A DNA stretch of 64,000 bases from Auriscalpium vulgare (lineage: Eukaryota > Basidiomycota > Agaricomycetes > Russulales > Auriscalpiaceae). The DNA lies in assembly GCA_019915015.1 (NCBI GenBank), contig JAHBBC010000033.1:248001-312000 (forward strand). The letters run 5' to 3'. The position numbers and the translations under genes were made by a program. Positions 24,301 through 32,100 of the stretch are shown in pieces. Under the pieces are notes generated by a model. It worked only from the letters and a program-made list of their open reading frames with translations. It ran no database searches and was not told where the DNA came from. Position 1 is the stretch's first letter. Each line of letters opens with the position of its first letter.

Positions 24301-27300
24301 GACCTTGTAATCGGCCTTGGGGAACAGATAGCCCCCCGGAGGCGGGTCGCGAGAGCTCCTGCGCTCCGTGCGGGCCTGTGTCGGACGAGTGGCGTTCACC
24401 GCGTAAGCTCCCGGGCGGGCGTCGAATTGCGGCGGCGGCTGCGGCATCGGGCTGGGCGGGTCGTCGACGTCGTAGTCCACGAGGAGGGCGTCTCCTGCGT
24501 GGGCATAACGAGTATCCGAGGGGTGTGACGCTCTAGTGAAGAACGGGCGTGAGGCGCGTGTGGACTCTTTGCCGACCAGCTCGGTCGACTTCGCGCGCAC
24601 GACGCGTAGGAGCTCTTTGAGGGAGTGGACGTCCTCGATACGCAGGACGGTGGCCCACCCAACCGGGGCGTTACGCATGACGGCGAGGACCTGGTCGCGC
24701 TCGGAGGCGGTCGCGTGTGTCATGCGGAAATGCAGGGAGCGCCGGGTGACGTACTGGAAGGGCGTCTCGGTGCGGTGGGATGGCTGGCGGAAGCGCTGGC
24801 TTTCGAACTCGAGGGAGAGGTTTGACATGAAGAGGTCCGTGCAGAAGGTGTCACGGATGCCCTCCATGAGCTCCCACCAGGAGCTGGAGTACCGAGTCTT
24901 GGACTCGATGTCGATGGTGTTCCACCAACCTGCGGCTTCGCCCGTCATTCGGGAGGGTGCCACCGCTGCCAAGTCCGTCGCGACCGCCGGGCTCGTCATG
25001 GCGATCATCGACATGGCGCTGAAGTACTCGATAATGGTATCATCTCGGCCGTTCCACTGGGGGATTTGATCGCGCGGGAGCCTCGTGTCGATACGTAGCT
25101 CCCGGGAGTGCGCCGATTGAAAGTTATTGGCATAGTAAGCCTGCCATTCGTTCCGGTCCGGAGACTGCGTAGCGCCCCCCGGTGGGGGGGGCGGCGGTGG
25201 GGGCGGAGCGCCGCCTGCCGGCGAACGGTCTTGACCGCGCTGAGACCGGCGGGGAGGATGTCTGCCCGCCGGCTGCGGCTGGCGTGGGCCCGCGTCGCTG
25301 TCGCCCGAGTCGCCGTCCCCGTCACCCGGGTCGCCCGCGCCTCCTGCAGCTGCCTGCGTGGTCGGCGCTTGCTCCGACATGTAGCGCACTCCGGTAGGCG
25401 GGGCCGGTGTGGGCGCGCCCCGTGAAGCGGCGTGCAAGTGCGGGGGCGCTTCCCTGAACGAGGGGAATGCCAGCGTGCCCCGGTTCTCGCCGGGCGGAGG
25501 GGCGGGCGTCGCGCTCTCCTGCTTAATGTAGAGGCGCTGCGCTGGCGCGGGTGTGTTCGGCGCGCTGCGCGTCTGTCTCAGTGCGAGGGCGGGCTGCGTA
25601 GGAGGCAGCATGAATGCGGGATTGCCGTAAGAAGTGGAGGTGGGAACTGGCGTCTGGACCCGGTAACGCAGGGGGGTGGAGACCTCGGTGCTCGGCGGCG
25701 CCGCGGGCTGCTCCGACGCAGGCGGATCGTCGCTCGCGAGGGTGAGCCGCGGCGTCTCTCTAGTCGCGGGTGCGTCTACTGCCGGGAGTGCGGTGGGCAG
25801 GGCGCGCTTGTGCGGGTGCACGCGCCGCGGTCGTGCCGGCTTCACATAGGTGCCGCCTAGGTGGAGGTCGTAGCGCTGTTGGACGATGCTGTCGGCCTCC
25901 CGCAGGCGCATTTGGAACGCGCTGAATGCGACCGCGAGTACGCGAAAGTCCGCTGCCCCGTGGAGCGCCGATAGGATGCTGGCGCCCGGGTCGATCTGCC
26001 ACGTCACTGCGGGGGTGTCGTCCTCGAGCGCGAGCATCCCTTGCGCTGCTCGTTCGTAGGCTCCGAGGAGGAACACTACGAGCTGGGTCATCTCGGGACC
26101 CAATGCGTAGCGGTACTGCGAGGCCCCCCGGTCGACGCAGTCTTCTTGCAAGAGATAGCTGGTGAGGATGTGCGTCAGCTCTGTCGCCGGGCTGTCGAAT
26201 CCGTCGTCGCCGGCGTGGGGCTCCGTGAGGGCGTCCAGAATAGCTTTCGCCGCGACGGGCTGCCGCTGATCCGAAGGGAGGCGCCTCTCGCCGTCGAGTT
26301 TGGCTTGCAGACGGGCGTTGAAGTGGCTGAGCACGGAGGCTTGGCTGCCCGGGACGGACGCCGACGAGTGCGCGCTTACGCGGGATCCCGCGCGCGATGC
26401 GGGGCGAGACGGCGGTGGTTGGGACATGGGAGGGCGGGCGTGCGTTGTAGGCGGCTGCTGGGCTTCACGCTCAGCTCGTAGAGCGTCTGACGTGGCTGCC
26501 AGGTCGTTGGCGATGCGGCGGGGAAGGTCGAGGGCGACAAGGCGCGGTGGTGGTGGGGTACTGGCGAGGAGGATCTCGCCGGTGAGGGGAGGGGCGGGGC
26601 TGTTGAATGGAGAGCTGGGTAGGCCTGATCCTGAGAGAGGGCTGGGGAAGCCGGATGACGTGTCCATGCAACGAGGCGCGAGGCGACGCCGAGCGGCTCG
26701 ACGGTGACGAACTCGGACCCACTTCGTCCACCAATGTCACGGATGTCGTGAAATCGGAGGGGTCAGGGAGTCGTCCGAGCGAGCGACTGGGTCGTTGGGG
26801 TCACCTACGCGGTGACGCGACGTGTCGACTGGACGAGGCGACGCGGCGCAGATGGAGAGGCGTCCTATCTGGACGCGGTCGAGAGAGAAAAGAGCCGAGA
26901 GACGGGTGTCGTCTCTCGAGAGCAGGGTTCCGGAGCCCAGTCCCTCGTGCGTACCTTCGGAGGATCTCGACGAAGCACGCAAGTGAGGGAATGAGGGCAA
27001 GAAGGAATGTATTAAGTAAGCTGTCGCGCGCGTAAATACATGACTAAGGAATGAGCAACACTGTGGGATCGCGATCAAAGGTGTCACGAAAATAGGAGGA
27101 AAACAGTCTAAGTAGGATGTCCGACATGTCCGTGACAGTATCGCTGAAAGGTTCTTCGAACTGTCAGGCAACTGCAATCGAACGTGCGAAAAAGACGATG
27201 GGCTGGCGACGGGCAGATCGGAAGGCCGAGGACGAGTTCTTGAACGCGCCCTCGTCGTCACCCCAAAAATCCGACGATCATTACCAGCCGTCGGATGGCG

Positions 27301-27452
27301 ATGGCTCTGATTATGAATCGGCTTCCTTGGACGCTGTGCCCCGCTTCAAGCCGGTGCCCCGCCGGCAGCCCGTGCGTGCTGCCAGTGCAAGCTCGCGTCG
27401 GGCCCAAGCCGCCAGCGGGAGTGGTAACGGCAAAGACAAAGCCCCGCAGTGA
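15381..27452 (+). CDS. Unknown host gene split by a retrotransposon in its last intron
   Basis: Four exons: 15381-15445, 15504-15929, 15982-16327 and 27168-27452, together 1,122 nt with every join in phase (373 residues). The last intron starts GTATGA at 16328 and ends CTGTCAG at 27167. Without the inserted element it would be 58 nt. The N-terminal half (MAAVDPLDDPAYQQL...) has PDAAMI about 35 residues before FFWEAKAEE, then a Gln-containing helix. That spacing would fit a PD-(D/E)XK nuclease-like core, but this is only a pattern match. The middle holds a basic RKRRR stretch (possible nuclear signal) and an acidic FIDVSEDDLPDLEP segment. The tail is Ser/Lys-rich (KKTMGWRRADRKAEDEF...). The intron at 15930-15981 is inferred from phase; without it the frame stops at about 16062. 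Whether a 10.8-kb intron is still spliced is unknown. Confidence 0.6.
16356..16360. repeat. Target-site duplication GTATC, left copy
   Basis: Five bases directly before the left LTR, matched by GTATC directly after the right LTR (27138-27142). Five bp is the usual length for Ty3/gypsy integrases. Confidence 0.92.
16361..16763 (-). repeat. 3' LTR (left)
   Basis: 403 bp with TG..CA ends and the 6-bp inverted termini TGTCAC/GTGACA. The last 31 codons of the extra ORF, including its stop, lie inside this LTR. Confidence 0.96.
16670..19156 (-). CDS. Extra retrotransposon ORF (env position), unknown function
   Basis: 828 residues from the Met at 19156 (MSTVSASPPRSF); the frame is open back to a Met at 19339, which would give 889. 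It starts just after the gag-pol stop, in a different frame, and ends inside the 3' LTR, where the LTR encodes the tail VTDMSDILLRLF...TVLLIP. The N-terminal ~330 residues are folded-looking (EYEAALTLAKEVDIRLLDNQ, HIWEQLTYGGVPCWRL) and end in a charged coiled-coil-like stretch (RKARAEIAQFEAAGKYHDAM). A Pro/Arg/Ser-rich, SR-like region follows (about 390-560), then a second folded region (EALEFARVGWWDG, YVWRSASPTYIASL, NHALFFTLRARLRRTW). There is no signal peptide, no membrane helix and no furin-like site, so it does not look like an envelope protein. The basic middle could bind nucleic acid. It may be a captured host gene. Confidence 0.8.
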   Translation of the reverse strand: MSTVSASPPRSFTDQRIADLAAQTASWHKVGAARATRVMTNESADAVWLSSSNADWIPPHPDSFPAFVGERSDGLRGHHEPTRVPQRYSETRPWLAYMWSRDTDDPARLSLVRDKKVRTERWTPEPRQVAVLPSTAQLLIDEYEAALTLAKEVDIRLLDNQHRIPADLRLDDEVFSDLRYGRYELHGTLVVCATVQRAIIELRGFALWANYTLAFRAGFITRQEPLLPVVGCWVRATDTHIWEQLTYGGVPCWRLTTSRPKDPAAYNVLQNGLPPELALDDWDDDIHHPRPEYTYGKKERKARAEIAQFEAAGKYHDAMEVQDAFDGFSQRQTWDERMETRREMQGDSPPPEPRPPAPRRHRPPRRDRRHARSQSPRRTTGPYRSDGRPRAPLRPPESRPARPRSRSRSRWSNRPRSRSYSPPPLARRMARDWRSPSPRDFGYESPQLLRRLRDPSPGRSARSPSVGPSRRYRVPSLSPPPSTRHSPAAPRSRSRSSSVPRIQSPAPSLAVSLPDSLMDASPPAAPPTPQRSSPPDPAPPTPEVAPGPHVLALSATLHVSTSLEFTVTEALEFARVGWWDGAVEDAPLAPWELLTHIPAYPDDVYQFPVPPPACLESDRALYVWRSASPTYIASLTTEPPSRWRSGRIKEWKSRLRPIGPPVQALRSLPGRAPTAEDLLGIIDVTGHPWIVLDERARADIRWAARTFLFRRDVERLAFARTPGAPLWPANHALFFTLRARLRRTWGPGTSFYPTIGEPRYLDSEDELVRLRHWRAFGALLANMHGVNRSAVESAMGGPVTDMSDILLRLFSSYFRDTFDRDPTVLLIP
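16764..16774 (-). other. Possible polypurine tract of the retrotransposon
   Basis: On the minus strand the 3' LTR is preceded by ATGGGGGGCCC, a short G run interrupted by CCC. It is in the right place for plus-strand priming but is weak, and lies inside the extra ORF. Confidence 0.35.
19354..26667 (-). CDS. Gag-Pol polyprotein of a chromovirus (Ty3/gypsy)
   Basis: Single 2,437-residue frame starting 67 nt after the 5' LTR. In order: a long Pro/Ala-rich N-terminus; gag capsid region (about 510-700, WNGRDDTIIEYFSAM); CCHC zinc knuckle CKVCGSAKHWDKEC (about 795); aspartic protease DSGADLSLIS (about 973); reverse transcriptase with DYRRLN, SSLDALSGF, FGLRNGPSAFQ and the catalytic YIDD (about 1480). 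Then RNase H (LYTDASDIALG, SATEREALG); integrase zinc finger HEGARKLLARLR..CDVCQKIK and DDE core (MDLITGLP, FGLPDHVISDRD, DGQTEVVNQTLE); a GPF-type module (KRVGPFTV); and a chromodomain at the end (YEVDAIVAWRRRG, YLVRWKGFGPEDDTW). No stop or frameshift was seen. Chromodomains are known to guide integration to modified histones. Gag and Pol are fused without the frameshift some relatives use. Confidence 0.96.
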   Translation of the reverse strand: MDTSSGFPSPLSGSGLPSSPFNSPAPPLTGEILLASTPPPPRLVALDLPRRIANDLAATSDALRAEREAQQPPTTHARPPMSQPPPSRPASRAGSRVSAHSSASVPGSQASVLSHFNARLQAKLDGERRLPSDQRQPVAAKAILDALTEPHAGDDGFDSPATELTHILTSYLLQEDCVDRGASQYRYALGPEMTQLVVFLLGAYERAAQGMLALEDDTPAVTWQIDPGASILSALHGAADFRVLAVAFSAFQMRLREADSIVQQRYDLHLGGTYVKPARPRRVHPHKRALPTALPAVDAPATRETPRLTLASDDPPASEQPAAPPSTEVSTPLRYRVQTPVPTSTSYGNPAFMLPPTQPALALRQTRSAPNTPAPAQRLYIKQESATPAPPPGENRGTLAFPSFREAPPHLHAASRGAPTPAPPTGVRYMSEQAPTTQAAAGGAGDPGDGDGDSGDSDAGPRQPQPAGRHPPRRSQRGQDRSPAGGAPPPPPPPPPGGATQSPDRNEWQAYYANNFQSAHSRELRIDTRLPRDQIPQWNGRDDTIIEYFSAMSMIAMTSPAVATDLAAVAPSRMTGEAAGWWNTIDIESKTRYSSSWWELMEGIRDTFCTDLFMSNLSLEFESQRFRQPSHRTETPFQYVTRRSLHFRMTHATASERDQVLAVMRNAPVGWATVLRIEDVHSLKELLRVVRAKSTELVGKESTRASRPFFTRASHPSDTRYAHAGDALLVDYDVDDPPSPMPQPPPQFDARPGAYAVNATRPTQARTERRSSRDPPPGGYLFPKADYKVSRELPTSPCKVCGSAKHWDKECPHWGAWSTRRDVNAITAEHDVDPQQDIEYHEAFIAYVMRSPMPNNMPVSALWCEALSAQATAMRIDAAARATRPPRPHVEDVPDADAQPQRDALPGSSEHILESTSTPADTPPSPPAPAPTIIVIKASRHPAPGHSAVGIAALSFPGRIGAPDGPEIRYRADSGADLSLISAEYLASLPAAHRPRVRQGLKMSLYQLTSGAALAGYVTLPVLVASREGPILKFEAECYVVPGMTVPVLLGEDFHLNYELGVQRRVQGGSIVQVGSHALSIAASSSKSDGQRVRLIKAANAAHFIKRRSHKRNQARRRRERQNVSHPLARAALDVRIAPFSNRQVPLRFLAATSAEWYLEKTVLGQSDGSFLLTTPTLLSAEHPRVSVSNPTARPHIIRAGDLIGRLAPAAAFDSETPELTAHAHAVAALVQSQLATDGEKAAADPPPPPPSPEPPDDMWGPKTAEVPDPTSYPSADMERILDISSDWPPDARQKLLSVLRKRQGAFGFDDRLGRSSTEFSLDLNPGAKPIAVPMYTASPAKREVINAQHDKWLALEVIEPSNSPWAAPVLIAYRNGKPRFVVDYRRLNLLTVPDEFPIPRQADILQALTGAQGMSSLDALSGFTQIPLAEKDREKTAFRTHRGLFQFRRLPFGLRNGPSAFQRIMQGVLAPYLWLFALVYIDDIIVYSPDWMTHVEHLDKVLGAIETSGITLSPPKCHFGYTSVLLLGQKVSRLGLSTHAEKVRAITELARPTRLAELRTFLGMVVYFANYIPYYSDIVAPLFSLLRKGARWEWLPEHDQAWSAAILALQCAPILAHAVPGLPYRLYTDASDIALGCCLQQIQPITVRDLRGTKTYERLRRAYDAGGPIPKLTAHLSNKFDDEPAPGSWCEDFDDTPVQVERVIAYWSRTFKHAELNYSATEREALGAKEGLVRFQPFIEGEQVILVTDHAALQWAKTYENTNRRLAAWGAVFAAYAPLLDIVHRPGRVHSNVDPLSRMPRAPPEHISPVTDGSPAIAIEHDDSPLAPGGQPPPARRAAAADVVFLSWSDVLEVAVGDSVACALPEPAAGLAATTRAASRRQAQAGPVPTLRPDRATSAPPVVDPVPSQPATPNPLAESTRAPATAPPHLLVSASDAAVARYVRAYALDPAFREKWRETGDELSRPPFNGQCFVRGDNGLLFFRVNDEPLRLCVPRAEVPTLLAQVHDSPFEAAHEGARKLLARLRDKFYWPGMRKDILSYAQSCDVCQKIKTDHRQRAGMLRPNPVPTRPYEWVSMDLITGLPMSGGFDAIFVTVDRCTKHVQAAPCRQTLSAVDFGSLFLTQVVYKFGLPDHVISDRDPRWTSTFWQAVARELNVHMALSSSHHPQHDGQTEVVNQTLETAMRAYVNTTRDNWAALLPVLTHAYNSSVHSSTGFSPYFLLYGFHPKGAADFLAPSTRYVSRPLLSNETAADFVLDMDDARQRARDAMAIAQAQYAKAYNKSHRVEIFEPGDEVLLDIHSMHLTEVAGTGRKLMPKRVGPFTVQERVSPVAYRLQLPDTYAIHPVVNIQHLVKYTPSTSGAARPTIPDPRQSDLRATKEYEVDAIVAWRRRGRKAEYLVRWKGFGPEDDTWQSAADLRNASQILRAYRDAYPAAR
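26718..26733 (-). other. Primer-binding site of the retrotransposon
   Basis: One base after the 5' LTR the minus strand reads TGGTGGACGAAGTGGG. Its complement ends in CCA, as a tRNA 3' end does. The implied tail is CCCAC, TTCGTCC, A, CCA (T-stem, acceptor stem, discriminator, CCA). I could not name the tRNA. Confidence 0.65.
26735..27137 (-). repeat. 5' LTR (right)
   Basis: 403 bp; reads as identical to the left LTR along its whole length. It should contain the element promoter; no clear TATA box was picked out. Confidence 0.96.
27138..27142. repeat. Target-site duplication GTATC, right copy
   Basis: Matches 16356-16360. It lies inside the original 58-nt intron of the host gene. Confidence 0.92.
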
Positions 27453-27955
27453 TGAATCCGACGTTGGTGGACGAGAAGCTTGAAGTCCAGTACAATTCTG
27501 TACGATAGCCTACAATGGCCTAACTGTTGCTTGATTGATTTGTACTCGTCTGTTCTACTTAGTTGCATGCTTTGGAGGTAGTCTTGACGGAAATACTATC
27601 TATGTACTCTCTGAATACTGTGCGCTCAAAAGATGACAGTGGCGATGTTCAAGGCCGTTACAACTGCAGCATGAGACAGAATCGACCTACTCAGCGTACA
27701 TAGAACGGCAGAAACAGCAGGAGAGAATGTCAACTGAATACAGCGATTACGACGCAAGCTACACAGTACCCGCACCAGTCCGATCACGCGTTGACGGCGG
27801 CTTGAAAGGCACGTCTACGCATTCCAAAATACCCGTCTACGCTATAAAAACCAACTTGCACGGAGTTGTAGAGAGCACTGTAGACGAGGTACTTATTAGC
27901 ACCATGCTGAGAATATAAGAACTCGAGCCACGCACCCCACCTGAGCGCGCACTCG
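27453..27955. other. Intergenic, partly small-family 3' flank
   Basis: No gene is supported. The part next to 27956 corresponds to the downstream flank of the small tandem family, whose member 4 follows. Confidence 0.4.
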
Positions 27956-28470
27956 TCATGCCGGCCAATACCACCAGAAAGGCTCGTCTGTTCCGAACTC
28001 CTGCTTCACAATCTCAATCACCTCCTTCTCGTCCTCCTCACTATACCGGTATTCCTCCATTTTGTTGTTGAAATAGAGGCAGATCACCAATTTGTCGAAG
28101 TCGAGCGCGAAAGACAACCTCGCCCCCATCTTACCTGCACTTTGGTCGCGCAGATAATCCAGGAATTCTGTCGCATATCTGACCACGCAGAGGGAGGCAG
28201 AGGGGGGCCGGATATGAGGTGGTGGCTTACAGCAAAGTCGACAAATTGGGTGTATGTCACTTGGAGACCGAAGAAAAGCGTCGGCGCGTCACGTGGTAGG
28301 CTGCGGGAAGTTGATCCAGAGGACCTTGTGCGCATTGCGCTGTTGGCGGAACTGCAAACTCAAGCATTTGCGTCCGTCGCAGAGATGCCAGTGAGACGTT
28401 TGCAACTTACCTCTCGCCGCGCTGCCACTGCGAAGTCGCCATTGCCTGGCGGCGCCCGTAGAGTGAGCAT
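27956..28470 (-). pseudogene. Small unknown tandem family, member 4, frameshifted
   Basis: Exon 1 (28470-28411, MLTLRAPPGNGDFAVAARRE) and its GTAAGT donor are intact, and the acceptor GTTTGCAG is present. Exon 2 is broken. After QQRNAHKV a base is missing relative to members 2 and 3, and a stretch before DAPTLFFGLQV is shortened and contains a stop. A further 1-bp loss after PPSAW moves the frame again before YATEFLDYLRDQS. The C-terminal part (FALDFDKLVICLYFNNKMEEYRY..PFWWYWPA) is well kept. Before the retrotransposon arrived this copy lay only about 2.7 kb from member 3. Confidence 0.75.
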
Positions 28471-29140
28471 GTTGGATGTTGAGCGATTGCGGGCGAGCGG
28501 ACTAGGGTGGATGGAAGAAGGTCCAATCGATGTTCACCGTGTTACTGTACTTTCACTGTTCAGAGAGTAGGCGTCGTAGCAAGCTGTGGTCCAAGTGGCC
28601 GAGCCGGCCGGCATTTTCCGGCCGAACTCCGGTCGTAAGGTTCTGACTCCGAGCTGGCGACTCTCCCTCAGACATGCTCTATTGCCCCTTATTTCCTTCT
28701 CAACCTCTCGGACATTCCAGTCATCATCGTCCACGCAAAAATTCCCCTGCCCCAAGAGTAGCCTTTGCATCCGCAGGCGACCACCTCGCCAATTCTTCGA
28801 CATCCGTCACGGTATATAGACAGAAGCCAGCAACTCCACGGCGTCGAGCACACAGGGCCAGGCAATATTGGTTCCAGGTGCCGCCGGATTACCATCAGCG
28901 CTGTGGCTCGTCATGACTGCCGTACGCAAGCGAGCGACAGTGCGCGGGCAAGACAGCACATACTAGTACCCTTGCATCATCGGCCCACATATGGTCGACC
29001 CGATGTCAGCTGCATGTGGCAAGAGGCCCCGGAGTGTGACGCGAAAGGTACTCAAAGCATAGATCGTAGCGTATAGTGCAGTATAACAGATCTTACCCAT
29101 CCTGTATAGACTGTCCACAGATATATCACAGCACGTTAAA
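28471..29140. other. Intergenic, no supported gene
   Basis: Short frames only; no domain, repeat or RNA gene was recognised. Confidence 0.4.
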
Positions 29141-32100
29141 TCAACTTGACTGGGCATGGCTGACCAGTGCCATCGCGTGTTCGTGGCTGGAAGCCATAGC
29201 ATAAAGCACCTCCTTGTCGCCGCTCTCGTCGACGAGCGAACGCAGGCACCCATCCTCGATCTTGAGAAGTTCACTGGGCCTGCCAAATTCTACGATGCTT
29301 CCGGCATCCAAAACCATCTGTTTGCGGGATGTCAGATGTTTGTCTGCGCTGGGTAGGAAGGTGCTCACAATTTTATCAGCGTCCATGATGGTCTGCAGAC
29401 GATGCGCGATGGTGATGAGCGTGACATCGCCCTTGAGCTCGTTGCGCAGAGACGACTGGATTATCACGTCCGTCTTGTAATCAATGGCAGAAGTAGCTAT
29501 GGCGCGAACATATCAGCTGTGCCTTGTATTATGACCGAAAAGGCGTCCACTAACCTTCGTCGAGGATGAGGAGCTTACTGCCGCGCACGATAGCCCGGGC
29601 CAAGGCAAGGATCTGGCGCTGACCAACGGAGAGGTCGCCCCCGCCGAGGGAGATCGCGCTATCGAGCGTGACGCGGCTGTTGTCATCTTCGGCTTGGAGC
29701 GAGAAAAGTCCCGCAGCGCGGAGGGCCGAGTTCAGGGTGGCGTCGTCGTACTGATCAAATGGATCAAGATTCTCGCGGAGAGTGCCGCTGAGCAGCTCGG
29801 GCTAGGGACGCAGGTCAGCGTCGAAGAATAGTGGTTGAGATAGTGCAGTGTCGACTAACCATCTGCGGGATGATGGTTATGTTCGAACGCAAAGCCTCCA
29901 GGTTGATGGAGTCAGTCGGGATACCGTCGTAGTAGACCATACCTTCCGTGAAGATACAGCGCAGGAGCGACAGCGTAAGAGAGCTCTTGCCGCTTCCGGT
30001 GCGACCAACTTCAAAGGACATTTAGTGGGCGTGTCTCGAACGAGGGACCGCATGACGTACCAACACCAACGCGTTCACCCGAATGGATGTGGAAGCTCAC
30101 ATCATGGAGAACCTTGGGACCGTCCTGCACATCGGTTAGAGCACAACAAAGTTCCACAGGGATACAGCTGCGTACCTCCGAATAACGCGCAGACAGCTTC
30201 TCGACGCGAAGATCCCCGCTCGCCGGCCAATACGCAGGAGGCACGCCATCCTTAGTAAACTTGGGCTCCTGCTCAATCTTGATGTACGCAAGAATACGTT
30301 CCAAGCTGAAGAGACCGATGAGCGGTACATTTCCACGTGTGCCGATAAGCCGCACCTGTTGCCCTGGATCTCAAAGTCATTGAGAATCCGGACCCACCAG
30401 AGGATCATGCCGCTGAACCCGACTAAAAGAACGTCAGCGGGTGAGAGGCTCAGAGCGACATTAAGCACGCACCGGCCATCGTGAGAGAAAAACCGGTATT
30501 GGATGGCAGGGCAGTCGAGCCCTTCGGTCCGTAGATCAACCACGACCCGAGAGCAGAAGTAAAAACGCCACCGAGAATGTCAATGCGGAGACTGATCCAC
30601 CTGTTCAGATTGTAGAACGTGCGCGCAGCCCTGGTGTAGCGATCAATACGCTTGTATGACTCCGTCCGAAAGGGCACCTGCGCGCCGTAGGCACGGATGG
30701 AAGCTGTGGACACGCGTGCGTCAGACAACGTGTTAGACCATGACCGAGCGAAACGCACTGAGTCCAGCGATAGCAGCACCAAAGTGGCCGAGAACGGGGG
30801 CACGTGCGTTGCTCATCTCGCGCTTGACAGCGATCTGAGCGCGCATGTAAATCTGGCCGCACCAGCCTCCGAGCGCGAAGACTAGCACACCGGGCACGAG
30901 GAACACGGGCGTGAGCACGACCACGGCACCTAGCTTGATCAACATGGAAACTGAGAATTCCACGAGCCAAACAAAGTTGTTGGCGACCGGGCCATCCACT
31001 GTGGATAAGCTTATCAGTGATAGAAACGGTTCTTGAAGTTTGGAGAACATACGAGCGCGGATATCTTGCGTGCAGCGAGCGATGACTCTGGACGTCGGGG
31101 TGGAGTCGAGCCACCGTAGTGTGGCACCAAGAACGGACCGCACAAGGCGGCGGTGAATGCTCTTCGAAGCCCTCAAAGTACCAAACACGTAGACAGCGCT
31201 CCCGCCAGAGTACACCACGATGCCCATACCCGAGACCAAACAGAAGATTGCGAGATAGCTAGGCACAGTTGGTTAGCATACGCTGCGCTTCTGGAATGTA
31301 AGATAGCCTACTAGGCAATGTTGACTTCGGACGGGTCCACGACAAGATTGTACTGCTCGGCCCAGTATCCCATCCACCAAGTCTGGACGGATCGAGCCAC
31401 ATCGCATAGAAGTATACCGCTGAGGAAGAGGACCCAGAAAATAATGGCATGCGAGCCACCAAGCGCCTTCAAGAATAGCTTCACTGTGAACAAGTCAGCC
31501 CCGTCAGCCATCACCGCACGAGTCACAGATGGCGTCGCCCGCACATGAGTCCCAGCTGACATGACCCTCCGCGACTTCCTCAGCAAGGATGAGCTTGCCG
31601 TCCGCATGCTTGGCTGGTTTATCGGGCGATTGCGCATTGATCTCCCTGTCGTCGGCCTGGAGCTCTTGGATCTCCTCTGCAAGCTCCTCCTGCAGGATAT
31701 GGTTCTTCGCAAGAGCCTCAGAAACAGAGCCGCGGCTGGCAATGGTGCCATCTAGGCCCAAGGACACGACGTACTCTGCAATCGGGCTCACCATTGCGAC
31801 GTTGTGCGTCTGGAAAATCATGTCAGGAGTGCCGGAGAGACCGGACAGTATACCTCGCTTACCACAAGCAGCACGGTCTTCCCGCGGATGAGATCGCCTT
31901 TGAAGCACTTGTCCACGATCCACCGAGCGGTGTGGACGTCCAGGGCAGCGAGCACCTACACAGCAGTGTCAGTCCGGGCGAGGGAACACGGCCATAGGGC
32001 TTACATCGTCGAGGAGAATGGTCTCGGCAGACGAGTAGATGGCACGCGCTAGTGTAACACGAGCCTGGGCACAAATGAGCAGACGATAGCACCGGTAATT

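Larger units (their letters stand above)
16361..27137 (-). mobile_element. Full-length chromoviral Ty3/gypsy LTR retrotransposon with extra ORF
   Basis: 10,777 bp. Both LTRs are 403 bp, begin TGTCAC, end GTGACA and read as identical. A GTATC target duplication flanks the element. It is transcribed from the right LTR leftwards. The order on the minus strand is 5' LTR, primer-binding site, gag-pol (one 2,437-codon ORF), extra ORF, 3' LTR. All motifs needed for transposition look intact, and LTR identity points to a recent insertion. The C-terminal chromodomain places it among the chromoviruses. At almost 11 kb it is longer than many fungal chromoviruses because of the extra ORF and a long gag region. 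Confidence 0.97.
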
